Below, in pieces: positions 1 through 11,812 of a stretch of DNA of 64,000 nucleotides. The position numbers were made by a program, and so were the translations under genes. The stretch spans positions 129,104,310 to 129,168,309 of the forward strand of contig OX465282.1 in assembly GCA_949987705.1 (NCBI GenBank), given 5' to 3'. The notes beneath the pieces are model-generated. The model searched no databases, was not told the origin of the DNA, and saw only the letters and a program-made list of their open reading frames with translations. Positions within the stretch are counted from its first letter, which is position 1, and each line of letters begins with the position of its first letter. The stretch is from Thereva unica (lineage: Eukaryota > Arthropoda > Insecta > Diptera > Therevidae).

Positions 1-1474
1 TTCCATTACATTTATTTCGCAAGTAAAAGGATTGATACAGAAGGAAACAATTGGCTCGATAAGTGTAAACTGCGAAAATCTCTCTTCAAACTGGGTTTTT
101 AACACTTGAAGATGCTTAATAAATAATGACCCGTTCAATTCATTGTTACCTAGCATTTTCTTCATATATGGGAAATGCACGAGAGAATTGATCTGTAGAT
201 GTGATATTAACAAATCCAATTTAGCTTTAAAAGACTTTACAGAGCTTATCATTTTAGCAATGTGTTTGTCTTTCCCCTGCAACTCCAAATTTAAAGAATT
301 CAATTTTTCCATGATGTCTGTGAGAAATCCCAAATCAATCAGCCAGCGATAGTCAGCTAATTCATCATAATTTTCCTTTTTATCGTTTATAAATGTTTTT
401 ATTTCTTCAATTAAACTCACAAATCTTGTAAGAACCTTTCCTTTACTGAGCCAACGTACTTCAGTATGCAGAATAAGATCATGTTCTTTATCAGCAATAT
501 CTTCTAACAGGGACTTGAAAAGTCGGTGTTGCAAAGGAGCTGCTCGAATTGATGATTTTTGTAACTATTTTCATAACGTGTTCAAATGGCAATATTTTAC
601 AACACAGAGCTTCCTGGTGGATAATACAGTGGTAGGACATAAAGTTTGAAAATGATTCATCCTTCTTGCAGAGGGCAATAAATCCTTTGTTTTTACCTAC
701 CATTGCTGGTGCTCCATCGGTGGTTATCGCAGACAGCTTGTGCAAAGGCATATTTATTGACTTGGCGTATGTTCTGAAGGTATTATAAATATCCTCACCC
801 CTTGTCTGTCCTTTCATAGGTAGTATTTGCAACATATCTTCTTTTACTGTGAAGTTACTAAATACCATTCTCACCATAACTGCTAACTGTGCGGTGTCTG
901 ATACATCTGTTGATTCGTCAAATTGTAGCGAGAAACAGTCACATATTTCCAAGTCAGTCTTTAACTGAGTTTGTATGTCTGTTGAAATTGCATGTATTCT
1001 TCTTGTGACTGTGTTATTTGACAACTGTAAGCCTTGTATTGCTGAGACAATTTCACGTTTGTTTGAAAATCCATCAAACAAACAATCGGCACCAGTCAAA
1101 AATAGTTCTTTGAACAACTCACCATCAATGAAAGGTTTCTTCTTTTTTGCGAGTATGTGGGAAATTTTGAAAGAAGCAATGGTGGCCTTTTTCGAATTTT
1201 CCACAGGTCTAGTGAAAAAAGTCTGCTGTGCAGTTAGTCTTGATTTTAGTAGACATATTTTTTTCTTTCTTACTTCAGATTTAAGTGGATAATTTTCATC
1301 AAAAGTTGCATGAATTGTCTGAAAGTGTCGTTCAACATTATGTTTTTTGGGCACTACAATACTACTACCACACAACAAACAAACGCATTTATTTTTCAAA
1401 ATAACGAAACAATATAATTCCTCCCAGTCAGTGTTAAAATTATAGGTGCGTTGTCTTTTACTCGGAACACTCAT
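1..1474 (-). pseudogene. BED-finger hAT transposase, frameshifted (partial)
   Basis: A hAT transposase of the GTF2IRD2/ZBED5-like group, which cuts and joins element ends in the nucleus. I take the start at the Met at 1474 (MSVPSKR), because an upstream Met adds only an unrelated hydrophobic stretch. A BED-type zinc finger with the C-x2-C pair CVCLLCG and distal histidines lies near residues 25-55. The RNase H-like core shows FDESTDVSD, with a catalytic Asp, then TTDGAPAMVGKNKG, then the family signature YHCIIHQEALC. A single-base frameshift near 545-552 ends the first frame. The homologous protein continues in the next frame (IRAAPLQHRLFK, then EVRWLSKGKVLTRF) to base 1. The C-terminal dimerisation domain and catalytic Glu would lie outside the window. 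One frameshift and otherwise open frames suggest a fairly young copy. Confidence 0.88.
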
Positions 1475-2393
1475 TTTAGGGCTAAAAAAATAAAAAATAA
1501 ATTTTAATTGAACTACAGAATACCCAGTATACCCAATATAAATGTTATAGAGCACGTCTGTTCTACATTATATGCATAAATCATAATAGATTATCGCTTG
1601 TTAATATAATAGAATACGCACCTCGCTTTTAGCCCATTAAAAATTTATGGAAGGAATATCAAAAATCCTAATTCGTGTTTCCTCAGACGAAAATGTCTCC
1701 TTGCTAACAGCCGCGACTCGAACGGGGCAGTAACCGAAATCACAATGACAACAACGTAGCTCCAGGCTGGAATACTATTTGCACATAACTCTTTCTACAC
1801 TTGAATAGAAAGAATGAGAATCAACACAATTCGCAAGAATTAGAACCTCTTCTTAGTAATTTAAAAATTACTTACTAGGCATCGAACAAACAAACACGCC
1901 GAAAAGACGAAGTGAGCCGATAATCGCCAAGATGAAATGAGACGGCACGAGTACGTGACTACTGTCCGATTGGCTACCGGGGCCATGCTTATTGCTTTCA
2001 CTGATAGACAGAGGTGCCATGTTTGGCGCCTTCGGTGTTCATCGGCTCAGTTCGTGGCGTTCGTTCACTTCAGGGTTTCTGCGTGAACAAGGAGTGAGTG
2101 AAGTGCAAATAGTATTCCCCGTTTCAGGCTAGCGTGAAGACTGTAGTCTGGCTCGTCGCTACACAAGTACTGTCAGCAAAGGAACCACTCATACATACAA
2201 TATCAAACATAAGAACGTATTTCATAAACCTAGGCACTCAAAAAAAAATAAAACTCTAACAAATAAATAAAAATAATTCAGATTTTTAATTAATGTTTAT
2301 GAAAAAATTCTGTCTCAGTCATATAGTGGCGGGCACATACGAATCGTTCCGCGGGCACCATGGCGCCCGCTGAATCGAGGTTGGGAACCTCTG
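1..2393 (-). mobile_element. hAT DNA transposon, left part cut by window edge
   Basis: On the minus strand this element begins at a hAT-type terminus, CAGAGGTTCCCAACC, whose reverse complement ends at 2393. The eight bases after it (2394-2401, ACCTAGAC) are the expected place for an 8-bp target duplication, but the partner end lies outside the window. Between the terminus and the coding region is about 0.9 kb of leader. The element is larger than the 2.4 kb visible here. Confidence 0.8.
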
Positions 2394-2401
2394 ACCTAGA
2401 C

Positions 2402-2707
2402 CATTCTTGTTTATGAAACTATTTTAGGTAATGGATATACCAAAAAAAAACATACTATTGATAATATATTTTTCGGAGAAAAATTCTAAAAAAACAAAGA
2501 TGTTTGGCAGGTTAAGATGGAGAATATAGATTTGAACTACACATATCACTGGAGTGTCTGTCTGTGATTTCAAAATTATTGTGTCGTATGCCCATGTGTA
2601 CAGTTCAGTACTGGGCTATTTAATTCTTTTGGACATGTTCGAGATTTTTCTCATGCTTTGAACCTGCGAGTTCACATCTTCTAAATGGCATCACTCAAGT
2701 TTTTGTT
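2402..2707. other. Unassigned spacer
   Basis: AT-rich sequence between the hAT terminus and the first small TIR element. I see no ORF, repeat or RNA gene in it. Confidence 0.5.
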
Positions 2708-2965
2708 AGTACGTATACACGATGAGTTGAACTCAGGCTTAACCGAAGTCCAACTACATGTAGACGCCAATTGAGTTGAATTAGGTGAACTCGACTCAAC
2801 TCTGCTATCTGGCTTGAATTGAAGTTATGCATATACGCTCGAGTTCAGTAGTTGAGTGGTTGAATTTAGTTGGCAGCAGCATCTCTGTTTTGTCTGTGAT
2901 TTGTGCCGCGAGTCGAAACCCAAACTCAACTCAACTATTCAACTCATCATATATAGATACGTAGT
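2708..2965. mobile_element. Short TIR element (MITE), AGTACGTATAC family, copy A
   Basis: A 258-bp sequence that begins AGTACGTATACACGATGAG and ends with the inverse of that sequence. The interior repeats GAGTTGA/TCAACTC motifs in both orientations, so the strand could fold along its length. A second copy at 26443-26689 matches it over its whole length, including an internal GCAGCATCTCTGTTTTG-like block. AGT lies at both ends of both copies and may be the target or part of the terminus. No coding capacity. Confidence 0.8.
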
Positions 2966-4050
2966 ATGTGTTTCGTAAATACCCTGTATGTTAGTGGATA
3001 GTGGAGATAGCACCCTCTCTTGAACAATTTTTTTTTTTCAAATATATCGAAGAATCACCCCTGAAAATATTAGCCACGTAGTAAAACAAAAGATTTTATT
3101 GAATGTCTGATGACGTACACAAGTAGCGAAAAAGGAGGTATGAGTATTTTAAATCTTTAAAACGGCGTAAATGCGTAGGTAATATTTTTTTTAGAGAATG
3201 GCATTACCTACAAATTTTATAAGTACTATTTAATGATAAGTCTTGGTTTTAAGAGATATTTGCAAAAAACTGATTTTTTTAAACTTTTGAATAAACTTAT
3301 TTGCTCAACCCGATTGTTGGAGCAGTGCGACATTTCATTTATAATGATGTTTTTAAGGGCTGTTTCAATTTCCAGCTATTCCCAACTTTTGCGGCAGTTG
3401 AATGTCTATTTTGACTGTGTCAAGGGTAACCTGTGTACACCTGCACATGAATGCAACGAATAGTCTGAAAATATTAAAATGCATGTGTTCCTGTGTCGTT
3501 TGATATTCGTGGGTTGTGGTTGGGTACATGGATATACAGATAGCATAAAAGAAGATCTATGAACCGACAATCGTGGAGGACGATTTTGCACGAAGCCAAT
3601 GTGAATAACAGGCAGTGGAGCTGTTTATGATCCTTGGGTCCAGGTATACACGCTCATACCAAGAGTATAAGTCAGGATAAGTCCTGCTCAAGTCTTACCG
3701 TATGGAATCTGTTAATCAAAAAGTTCACAGAGCTATTGTAACTATGTATATGTAGGTTCTTGAACGAGTTTTCTATTAAGCCGCGTTTTTCGTCAATTCA
3801 ACAATTTCAGATGCAGACCTATTTTGATAAAATAACATTGCAAACTAAGCACACAGCTACAATTTAAAAATTTTGTGGCATTTTGTGAAGATTTTTTGTT
3901 TTCGTTAAAAATAAAGGCAGTAATATTTATGATGATATATATGTACATAGAAGTAAGTTTCCTAGTTCAATTTCACTCGACATATTTTTTCAGAACTGAA
4001 ATAATCCAAAACGCCCGGCTGTGGATAGGTCTTGGATAGAAGAACAGGAA
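2966..4050. other. Unassigned AT-rich sequence
   Basis: Contains only short ORFs with no recognisable protein similarity, and homopolymer runs. I see no repeat pairing with the rest of the window. Confidence 0.5.
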
Positions 4051-4136
4051 ATCGTAACCGTTTAGCCGCTAGGGTGTTTTGAAATAGTTTTGGTAGAGGA
4101 TTACATTATACCCTGTATTTTTGTGACCGTATTATA

Positions 4137-4719
4137 CAGTGCTGCATACAAAATTAAGACCACGTTCAAGGGCTTTGGATTGGCTTCATTTTCATCTGTG
4201 AAAAAAATTCGTTCCAGTCTTGCGGATTCCAATTCCTGTGGGTGCTATCTTCTATGCTACAAAACTCTTGCTCGAGCAGGTCTGCATGTTAGGATTTTTT
4301 TTGTCGTGCTCCGATCAAACTATCCTTTTGCGCAAAGAATTCGTCAAATGTGACCAGCAGACTTTTGCGTAATGGAGATCTGCCGAAAGAGCAGGGCTCG
4401 ATTTTCTTTAACTAACTTGAGGAAAGAACTTCCAACACGTCTTTTCACAATTTTTATGCGTCCTGAAGTTGTCCTGTTCTGAACGGTCCGACATTCATTG
4501 TGTCTTTTGATGGTAGGATGTAACAAGTTTTAATTATTTGATAATTGCAGTGCAATTATAATTTATATTGCAATACTGTATTGTTTTATTTTAATGAAAT
4601 TATTAAAGAAACTAGACACTAGATTTATGTAACCCAACATATCATTCGAAAGCTGTAGGCATCCGAAGTAAAAGTTTCATGATAAAGTGTAGGTGGTCTT
4701 AATTTTGTATGCAGCACTG
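4137..4719 (-). mobile_element. Deleted Tc1-like element with TA target duplication
   Basis: A 583-bp element with perfect 27-bp TIRs starting CAGTGCTGCATACAAAATTA (4137-4163 and the inverse at 4693-4719). It is flanked on both sides by TA (4135-4136 and 4720-4721), the target duplication of the Tc1/mariner superfamily. It retains the front half of a transposase and lacks the rest, so it is an internal deletion derivative that could move only if supplied with transposase. Confidence 0.92.
4165..4526 (-). pseudogene. Tc1-like transposase, N-terminal half only
   Basis: The open part (4344-4526) encodes a paired-like helix-turn-helix typical of Tc1 transposases. TVQNRTTSGRIKI corresponds to the GRPR-type linker and LVKENRALLFRQIS to the second HTH. 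After a frame change and stops, the family pattern resumes with CRPARARVL and then ERIFFTDENE, which contains the first catalytic Asp of the DDE triad. The reading frame then runs straight into the TIR. The second Asp, the third acidic residue and the whole C-terminal half are missing. Not functional as a transposase. Confidence 0.82.
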
Positions 4720-4861
4720 TATATTTTCATGAATAACGCAGCAATCTACGCAAGAAACTCCCTCCTATACTATATAAAACCGTAAAAGTCAAGGTTTCAA
4801 CCCACCAACTTCCAGAGTTATGATTGCTTCGAATGCTGTTGCTTTCAAATTACTTAAAATA

Positions 4862-7800
4862 CTTTGCTGTGAAATGCTTTCTGTTTGCTTACAGTATTTC
4901 AAAGCTTTCCTCTTCAAAGGCTGTGAAATACTTTGCTTCCTTCAGATTTTTTTATGGTTCAGCTTTATATAGTAAAATGGTATACTTAGAGTGGTGACAT
5001 TTTGTTTTGTATATGTAAAGCATTCGCAGCCGGAACGGAACGTCGCAGCATTTGTAAGCAACAGCATTCGCAGAAATATGAAACAAAAAAGCTTTCGCAG
5101 CCTGCGGCAAAAACTTTGAAAATATGATTGCTGTGAGCAAAGTAAGTTGCTGTGGCCTTCTTGGCAGCAAAGCAAAGACAACAGCAACAGTATTAAAATT
5201 ACTGCAGCAACTTAAACCCTGATCTGCTCGACAGAGGGAACTGTGTTTCAATCACAATCCGCAGAGGTGAGACAGAGCCCTCTACGACTGCTGTGCCCAT
5301 GCTGTCACAAATATGCGGTGTTTGCTTAGATATAATGAAACACAGTTTTCTCTGCTGTGCTGTGCTATTCTGAGCTGTGCTGGGAGCCTAATTTTTTGAC
5401 TGCTTTTACACAAGCCACTATCCAATAATCAAAGAATGGTTGTAATCGTTAATTTTGTTTGGAATCGTTAATTCTCTCACCATCTTTTCTATAAACCACT
5501 TATGTTTTCACACATTTTTTAATAATGTCATTTGACTACAATTTTTCCAATTGGCGTCTTGGCGAAGCCCTTGACCGATGTCATTAGTTGTTTGTAGCGC
5601 CATCTGTTATTAATACTGTAAGTTATATTCCATAACAAGTTAAACATGCTGCTATGCGATACTACGAATATAATTCATTTTTAAGTCGAATAAATTCACG
5701 TAATATTTTAAACAGATATTTTCTATTTGAGGAATGTGATTTTTAATAATTGAAAGGACTGAATTACTTCAAAACGCTTGTGCAAGTTCATAAGTAGTCC
5801 TTTGCGAAGTACATACGAGTACACATGTACCTATCTTACGGCAGCTCTTTTTGAAATGCAATTTTGTGTACACGTTCAAATAAAAGGCTTTTTTTTCGGA
5901 GAAACTTTTTTATTAAAACGTTTTACGGCTTAAAAGTCCTTGGCTAAGAGCCTTTTGAAAATATCCTTGAAAGTGTCTGAAATAGATTTTTTTTTTTTTT
6001 CAAATATGTAATTTTTCAGAGTATTTCTTTCATAAACTTGACATATTCTAAAAAAAAAATTTAATAAAAGGCTTTCAAGCTGAAAAAATCATGAAATATG
6101 AAATAGAACACAGAGAAGGATCTACACATTTTTTCTAGTGTGGCATGTGAAAGTGTTGGATGATTAATTTATAGCTTTGCCAACGTACTTTTTGAGTTTG
6201 AATAAATGTGAGTTTGTTGCTGCAGCTCTGGGATATGCATGACTATAAATTGAACTCTATGCCACACAAGAAGTGCATAAATTTTTAGAAAATACATCAA
6301 AACTTGTGCGAGATAAACTTATTCCTGTTCTTGTATGCTTTGGGAAAACAAGAAAAAACTTAGTTAAATCGTTAAAACTTCTTAATATCCTCATTTCGCC
6401 ATAATAACACTGTAATCTGTTGGAAAGTGGCACAAATTGCACAATGTGCGACATCAGGTAAAGAGTTATACTCGGCTGTCAGCCAGTAACTGTCATTTCC
6501 TTTTAATTTAATAACTTTGCGTAATGTAATGCATTTATCTTCCACTCACATACGCTCACGAAATTGCCACATTGTCACACACAAAATGACTGTACATTAC
6601 CGGTGAAATGTGCCAAAGGTTTCACGCACGTGTGTCAAAACTGGAACCATTTCGCATCCGCATGGTTATTGTCAACTAGGGAAAACCCTTTAACGAGCTG
6701 TTAAGGTGCTACGTTTTCACTTCGTCAAATAAAGGTGAATGAAAAATAGATCCAATCCCACTTCCAAGGTGGCTTAAGCGAGGTGTCTGCTCTCTCATCC
6801 ATCTTTCACCAGTTCGCTTTTTCGCTTCTTTTTTTTCTTGCTTTATAACAGAAGAATGGGGACTATAGATACGCAACGTGAATTCGAAAAAGGACGAATA
6901 TTTCAGGCACGAAAGTCGATACCTTAAGGTGATGCCTGAAGGCGCTGCGGAGAAACCAGCAAAAAAAAAATTGTTTCAATATTAAATGTCATAACCCAGG
7001 CAGTTTCATGCAGATTACGTTACCTGTTGTCTTTGGGGAATGTATGGGAATTAAATTAGGACCCTTGCCGTACTCCACCTGCTTGGGACCCATAAGGAGA
7101 AGGCGGTCCGTATCGTGTGCCGAAGATGAAGGCGGTTGCGAATAAAGCCGGGATTCCGCCACCGTAAATAAATGGATTCATGCTCATCACTAAAGAGGCA
7201 ACAATTTAAAATTTATGTGGAAAACTCACTTCGGAAAGTCCCAGGACCTTCTGTTGCGGCCTATTTAAATTCTGTGGTTTATTGCTTCCACTTACACGCA
7301 TTTCATTTCACTGACGCAAATGGATCTGGCCTCCCAGTTCTCAAGGAAATTGCTTAAATTATGATTAAGTTCAGGCATACACACACACACATATATATAC
7401 ACATCCCTATTTACATTGTTCCTGGATGAGTGATGGCTGCTCCACCCAGAGATTCATAATGGCAACGAACTGAACTGGTGGGTAAAGAGAAAGTTTGCCA
7501 TGTCATGTGTGTGTGCTCGCAGGATTTTCCAGCAACCTCCGAACGAGATTACTCGAAATGAATGAAACTTTTTCCAAAGGATCTTCTACTCACGTGCATA
7601 TAACCAGATATGTAAGGACAAAAAAAAGGGTAAAAGGCTGCCAGCAAACTTTTCCGGGACTAATATTTGCAAATTCTGCGAAAGAGTACTTGTGGGGCTA
7701 CATTTATCAAGTCCCAATATGAAAAATTGGAGCAACTTTGCAAAGGAGCCCGGAATAGACTTGAGTTTCACTTCTCGTTTACTTTTAATTCTTATTGATA

Positions 7801-8828
7801 TCTCCCAATCCATCAGGACCTTGTAAACTTTCTTCATTTTCAGGACTTAGCCCTACAATCTTTCGTTTAAAGCCCTTCAGCGGGTGGAAGTCGGGGCTGT
7901 ACGATATATTTGAGGCACTTTCTCAACGAGATAAGACATGGGGGCTGGGTAGGGAGACAGGAACCTTCGTCAAGGATAATACCCCGGCCTTGGTTGGTTT
8001 TATTCCTTTTGTTACGTAAGACAGTGAAGGTAAAAATTCTGAACGGGCACAACACTGAACGGAGTAAAGAAGGTGAATATTTTATTGTGAGCTTGCAACA
8101 TACCCTCATACCACAGTACAGAACCTTGGAGGGAAAATGACTATAATTCAGTTCCTGTGCTCTGGCTACCGTCGAGAGTCTTGTGTATACAAATTTAAAG
8201 TCACTGACTTCTTTGGTATTAGAAATAAATTTTGAACGTCTAGTGAAAAGGTTCTGAGTTTTCGTGATTAAAAGACTGTTGAACTTAGCAGGCCTGTAGA
8301 TAAGAATTATTCATGAGACACAAGCTATATCTGGGAGCATTTCGGTCTAATGATACTGGAGTCTAATGTCTTGAAAGTGCAAGAACTTTGATCCTTGATG
8401 TTGGAAGTTTACAGACACTCTGTTTTGTTGTTAAGTTAATTTAAAACTGAGTTATTTTTCAAGGAGACAATACTATGGATGAGACTTTCTGTTGGGTGAT
8501 TCAATCTTGATTATAAGTACAAATCTTGATTTTAAGTCAATCGCTGAGAGTATGGTCTTTAAAGATAAAATTTGTGTTAGAATAAACTAACATATACATA
8601 TACATGTACTAGATGCACACAACCTTATGGATGTCGACATGCCATAATTTGAGAAAATAAAAAAAACTGTTTAAATATTTCTTCCTAAACCAAAAAAAAA
8701 ATATGACTCAACGTTTCAACCCTTCCAAAACTCTTATCACGAAACTCACAACAAAATTAGTTTTTAACAGTTTAAAATTTTTTAATTGTGCATTTATGAA
8801 AAATTGATTACAACGTCTGAACATGTAA
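4862..8828. other. Long AT-rich stretch without assignable genes
   Basis: About 4 kb with only short ORFs lacking recognisable domains. A zone near 4850-5400 is rich in imperfect CTGTG/GCAGC words and tends to self-pair, but has no clear boundary. One dinucleotide repeat is listed separately. No splice-flanked ORF with convincing coding character was found. Confidence 0.5.
7377..7404. repeat. Compound (AC)n/(AT)n microsatellite
   Basis: A short ACACAC run merging into ATATAT and back to ACAC. Confidence 0.85.
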
Positions 8829-9060
8829 AAACCCAGTTATCCAGTGCTGGATTAAACGTGGAACAGTGAACACACGCATTTTTGTTTTAGTTTCATAACT
8901 CATAGCAATGATAAAGTTAACTGAAAACCAAACTCTTACCGTGTTACCGACCAATATATTTTGAATGACTGCAATAATGTAGAGTAGACGATATGACCCA
9001 GTCTAACACTCGAATGGATTGACTCGCAGGATTACAGAACTGGAAAAATGCGCACGATAT
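8829..9060. repeat. Interspersed CCAGT/GGATTG repeat, copy A
   Basis: Shares a long block with 44998-45365, including ACCAAACTCTTACCGTGTTA and TATATTTTGAATGACTGCAA, followed in both copies by CCAGTCTA and GGATTGAC words and an ending close to AATGCG. The ends carry CCAGT/ACTGG motifs in opposite orientations, which suggests a non-autonomous DNA transposon. Clear TIR boundaries are not resolved. Confidence 0.7.
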
Positions 9061-9094
9061 GATCCACTTAATCTATTTGGCAACAGAAAGTAGT

Positions 9095-9700
9095 CCAGCA
9101 GGCTTAAGGCTAAACACGATTAAAACCAAAGAAATGCGGATAATTCAGACACCCTTGAACGAACAGCGCTGAGTAACCGTGACGTGGAATTAGTAGATAA
9201 ATTCTGCTACCTCGGTAGTATGGAGATCATCGGATATCTCAATTAACACCAAATGGCGGATGTTCAACTCCGTCGTTACGGCAGCTCTTTTGTATGTTTG
9301 CGTAACATGGAAAGTCGCCCAATTCATCACAAGGCGCCTACAAGTTTTCATCAACAGATGCCACAGTCGTATCCTAAAAATCCGCTGACAAGATAGAATT
9401 TTAAATGAAGAGCTATGTACCCGCGCCGGATAGACCACCAAATCAGGCAAAGGAAATTGAATTGGATTGGCCACACCTTGCGACTCAAACACGAAAATGT
9501 AGCCATACAGGCCCTTGACTGGAATCCGCAACGAACCCGTCGAGTTAGAAGACCCAGAACAACTCGGAAGAGAACCCTATTAGCAGAGGCCGTATCAACT
9601 GGAAGAACCTGGTCAGAGCTGAGCGTTGTCGCGAAAGACAGAGTCCGCTGGCGGGCAACTTTTTCCGCTTTATGTCCTATGAGGGATTCAAGGAGCATAA
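9095..9700 (+). pseudogene. RTE-type LINE, 3' end of reverse transcriptase ORF
   Basis: A 5'-truncated non-LTR retrotransposon. In shifting frames it reads as the region after the RT active site. GLRLNTIKTKEMR matches the post-YADD 'N..KTK.M' segment. KFCYLGSM matches the conserved YLGS box. RRLQVFINRCHSRILKI is followed by the characteristic C-terminus (9415-9768 frame) with RKLNWIGHTLRLKHENVAIQ and AKDRVRWRATFSALCP. The order is that of a normal element. The catalytic RT motifs themselves are missing. The same 3' tail recurs at 22596-22666 (plus) and 34240-34445 (minus), so the family is multicopy here. Several frameshifts and stops make it dead. Confidence 0.85.
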
Positions 9701-9713
9701 GTAAGTTAGTATA

Positions 9714-9775
9714 TGATCCAGTCCACAACTGGACTGGGTTGACTCGCTGGATTTCTGGAAAGGAATAATGTGAAC
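9714..9775. repeat. CCAGT/GGATTG repeat end, second copy flanking the LINE
   Basis: About 60 bp resembling 8992-9056: a CCAGTC start, GGTTGACTCGC...GGATT in the middle, and an AATAATGTGAAC end. With the other copy it brackets the RTE fragment as imperfect direct repeats. Confidence 0.6.
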
Positions 9776-9779
9776 CAAA

Positions 9780-10165
9780 CCTCAAACCCGACAAAATAGT
9801 TCTGGTACTATTATAGAGGTTCGGGAGAGCGAAGAAACGCACTTCCATGGTCTGCCTCAATGAGGCCGGGCCTACGTTTTCTGTTATCTACCACTATCGC
9901 GCGTTAATTTCAAAATTATGAACTTTGTTCCTCTTCTTATTTGCAGTAAAGCGTTCATGAATATTGCAGTTATATCGTCGAAGTCTGCAAAATTAACAGT
10001 CAGGACTGTAAAAACTTACACCGCGCCGTCAGAGCTGCAAATATGAATCCGGTCATAAAATTTAGCATTTTTGACGTCTTATAAATCGATGAGTATAGGA
10101 AGTCATTAGCGCAAAATGTCCCGTCCCGTTCCCGTCGCTAAGTGGTGGTGGGGATAGTCGCGCGT
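9780..10165. other. Unassigned spacer
   Basis: No coding or repeat feature recognised between the LINE tail and the microsatellite. Confidence 0.5.
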
Positions 10166-10310
10166 GGCGGATGCTGATGTGGATGCGAATGCGAATGCCA
10201 TCGCGAACGTGAACGCGAACGTGAACGCGAACGCGAACGCGAGAGAGAGAGAGGGAGGGAGAGAGAGAGGAGGGAGGGAGGGAGGGAGAGAGCGAGAGAG
10301 AGAGAGGGGG
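10166..10310. repeat. Compound GAACGC / GA / GGGA microsatellite
   Basis: Runs of GAATGC, then GAACGC/GAACGT hexamers, then GAGAGA and GGGA tetramers. The long Arg/Ser-rich ORFs read from the opposite strand here are a by-product of this composition. Confidence 0.9.
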
Positions 10311-10360
10311 TGTAGGAAGTAGTGATGAGCAAACGCAAGAACAAGACAAGACTAATCTAG

Positions 10361-10490
10361 TCTTGTTCTTGTTCTTGCAAACATACCTAAGTCTTGTTCT
10401 TGTTCTTGCAAATATACCTAAGGCTTGTTCTTGTTCTTGTTCTTGTTCTTGCAAATATACCTAAGGCTTGTTCTTGTTCTTACTAAATGT
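10361..10490. repeat. Left subterminal array of the hAT element
   Basis: Four units of 31-43 bp built from CTTGTTCTTG blocks followed by CAAATATACCTAAG. Units differ in the number of TTCTTG blocks, as expected from slippage. Confidence 0.88.
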
Positions 10491-11729
10491 GCAAGACCAA
10501 GACAAGGCAAGACAAAACTGCAAGGCCAAGGTATTTTCTCGCATGTAATAGGTATTGTATGTTGATTTTATAAAATGGTTATTGAAAAAAACCTAGACTT
10601 TAATAAAAAAATTATATCCAAACAACAAAATGCAAAAAATTTATTTTAAAACTATTATAATTTTAGCGTCAGTCAGTCAGCGTCAAAAGTTTGTATACAC
10701 CGAAAATTTACTACCTTTGAGGTGAGAATTCCACATGGCTTTTTTATTAAACAAATCAGTTTCACGACTGCTCTTGGTGACGTTATTATGTTTGCGCCCC
10801 TGAAAAATTACATAAAATTCATATGGGAACAAGTTAGGCGTAGACATTTTTCTGTCAAGTGTGTAAGCAACAAATTACAACGGAAATATTTTGAAGCAAA
10901 AGTAAACCAGTATTATACCCATTACTTATTATAAAAAATTAGGTTGTTCAAGTATGGTTCATTAAAGAAGAAATGTCGTGTATGGGCACAAAAAATTATT
11001 AAATCCCTTTGCAGCAATACAAAAACTGGCCCACGCTCCTGTCGTTCTTACGATGCGATGTAACCAATGTGGAGGCCTTGAAAATATTACATACATTGAG
11101 AAAAGTCCGAGTTTCCTTGCCATCCAAAAAGCAAAAGAGGTTACTCAAAAAAGAATTTTCTTAGAGCATTTTTTCTTTTCTAATAAACTATTTGAACTAC
11201 TGAATACTATAGATTCTTCTTTCTATCCATTCTGATTCGATTAATGCTGTTAAGAATTACCAACAATTATTTCTTCCTTTTTTGTGTATCACGGGATTGG
11301 TTTTTTCCTGAAGTCGGTTTTTTAAACTTTATTTTTATCTTAATATAATATGAGGAATCTTCATTTTTGTATGGATTTAACAGAAGAAGGACTAGTTTCC
11401 TAAACACCAGAAATTGAATTAAAGTAACAGACTACCCAATTGGATAAAAAAAGAGTAGGCAGTGTGGAACATCTACCTAAATCTTTTCGGAAAATTTTGC
11501 TTCGAAATGCAAAAATATTGATTCTGAATCTCGTTGACATGCAAAGTCATTATGTATGTACTTATGTACAAATGCTTTTACAATTATCATACTAAATATA
11601 TACACATATACATGTATCTATAATAATTACTTGAGCATAATAATCAATTTTATGTTTTTTGTTTTTAATAGAATGAATTTAGGTGGAATTTTTGCAAGAA
11701 TCTTGCAAGAAATCTTGCTCTGGGTCTTG

Positions 11730-11812
11730 TTCTTGCACAGTTAGTCTTGTTCTTGTTCTTGCAAGCATAACTAAGTCTTGTTCTTGTTCTTGTTCTTGCA
11801 AAATGTGCAAGA
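11730..11812. repeat. Right subterminal array of the hAT element
   Basis: Three related units with CAAGCATAACTAAG spacers. They lie in the same orientation as the left array, although the TIRs themselves are inverted. Confidence 0.85.

Larger units (their letters stand above)
4087..4830. repeat. Older interspersed repeat, split by a Tc1 insertion
   Basis: The sequence left of the Tc1 element (about 4087-4134) and right of it (4722-4830) together match one uninterrupted stretch at about 62270-62425. Shared words include CCTGTATTTTTG, CATGAATAA, and the long block ending GGTTTCAACCCACCAACTTCC. The 62 kb copy therefore shows the pre-insertion state. Nature of the repeat unknown. Confidence 0.72.

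Noticed and set aside
2003..2030. CAGAGGTGCCATG resembling a hAT end
   Set aside because: No inverse partner or target duplication. The real end at 2393 is much clearer.
10062..10454. Arg/Ser-rich ORFs on the minus strand
   Set aside because: Entirely explained by the GAACGC/GA microsatellite and the hAT subterminal TTCTTG array.
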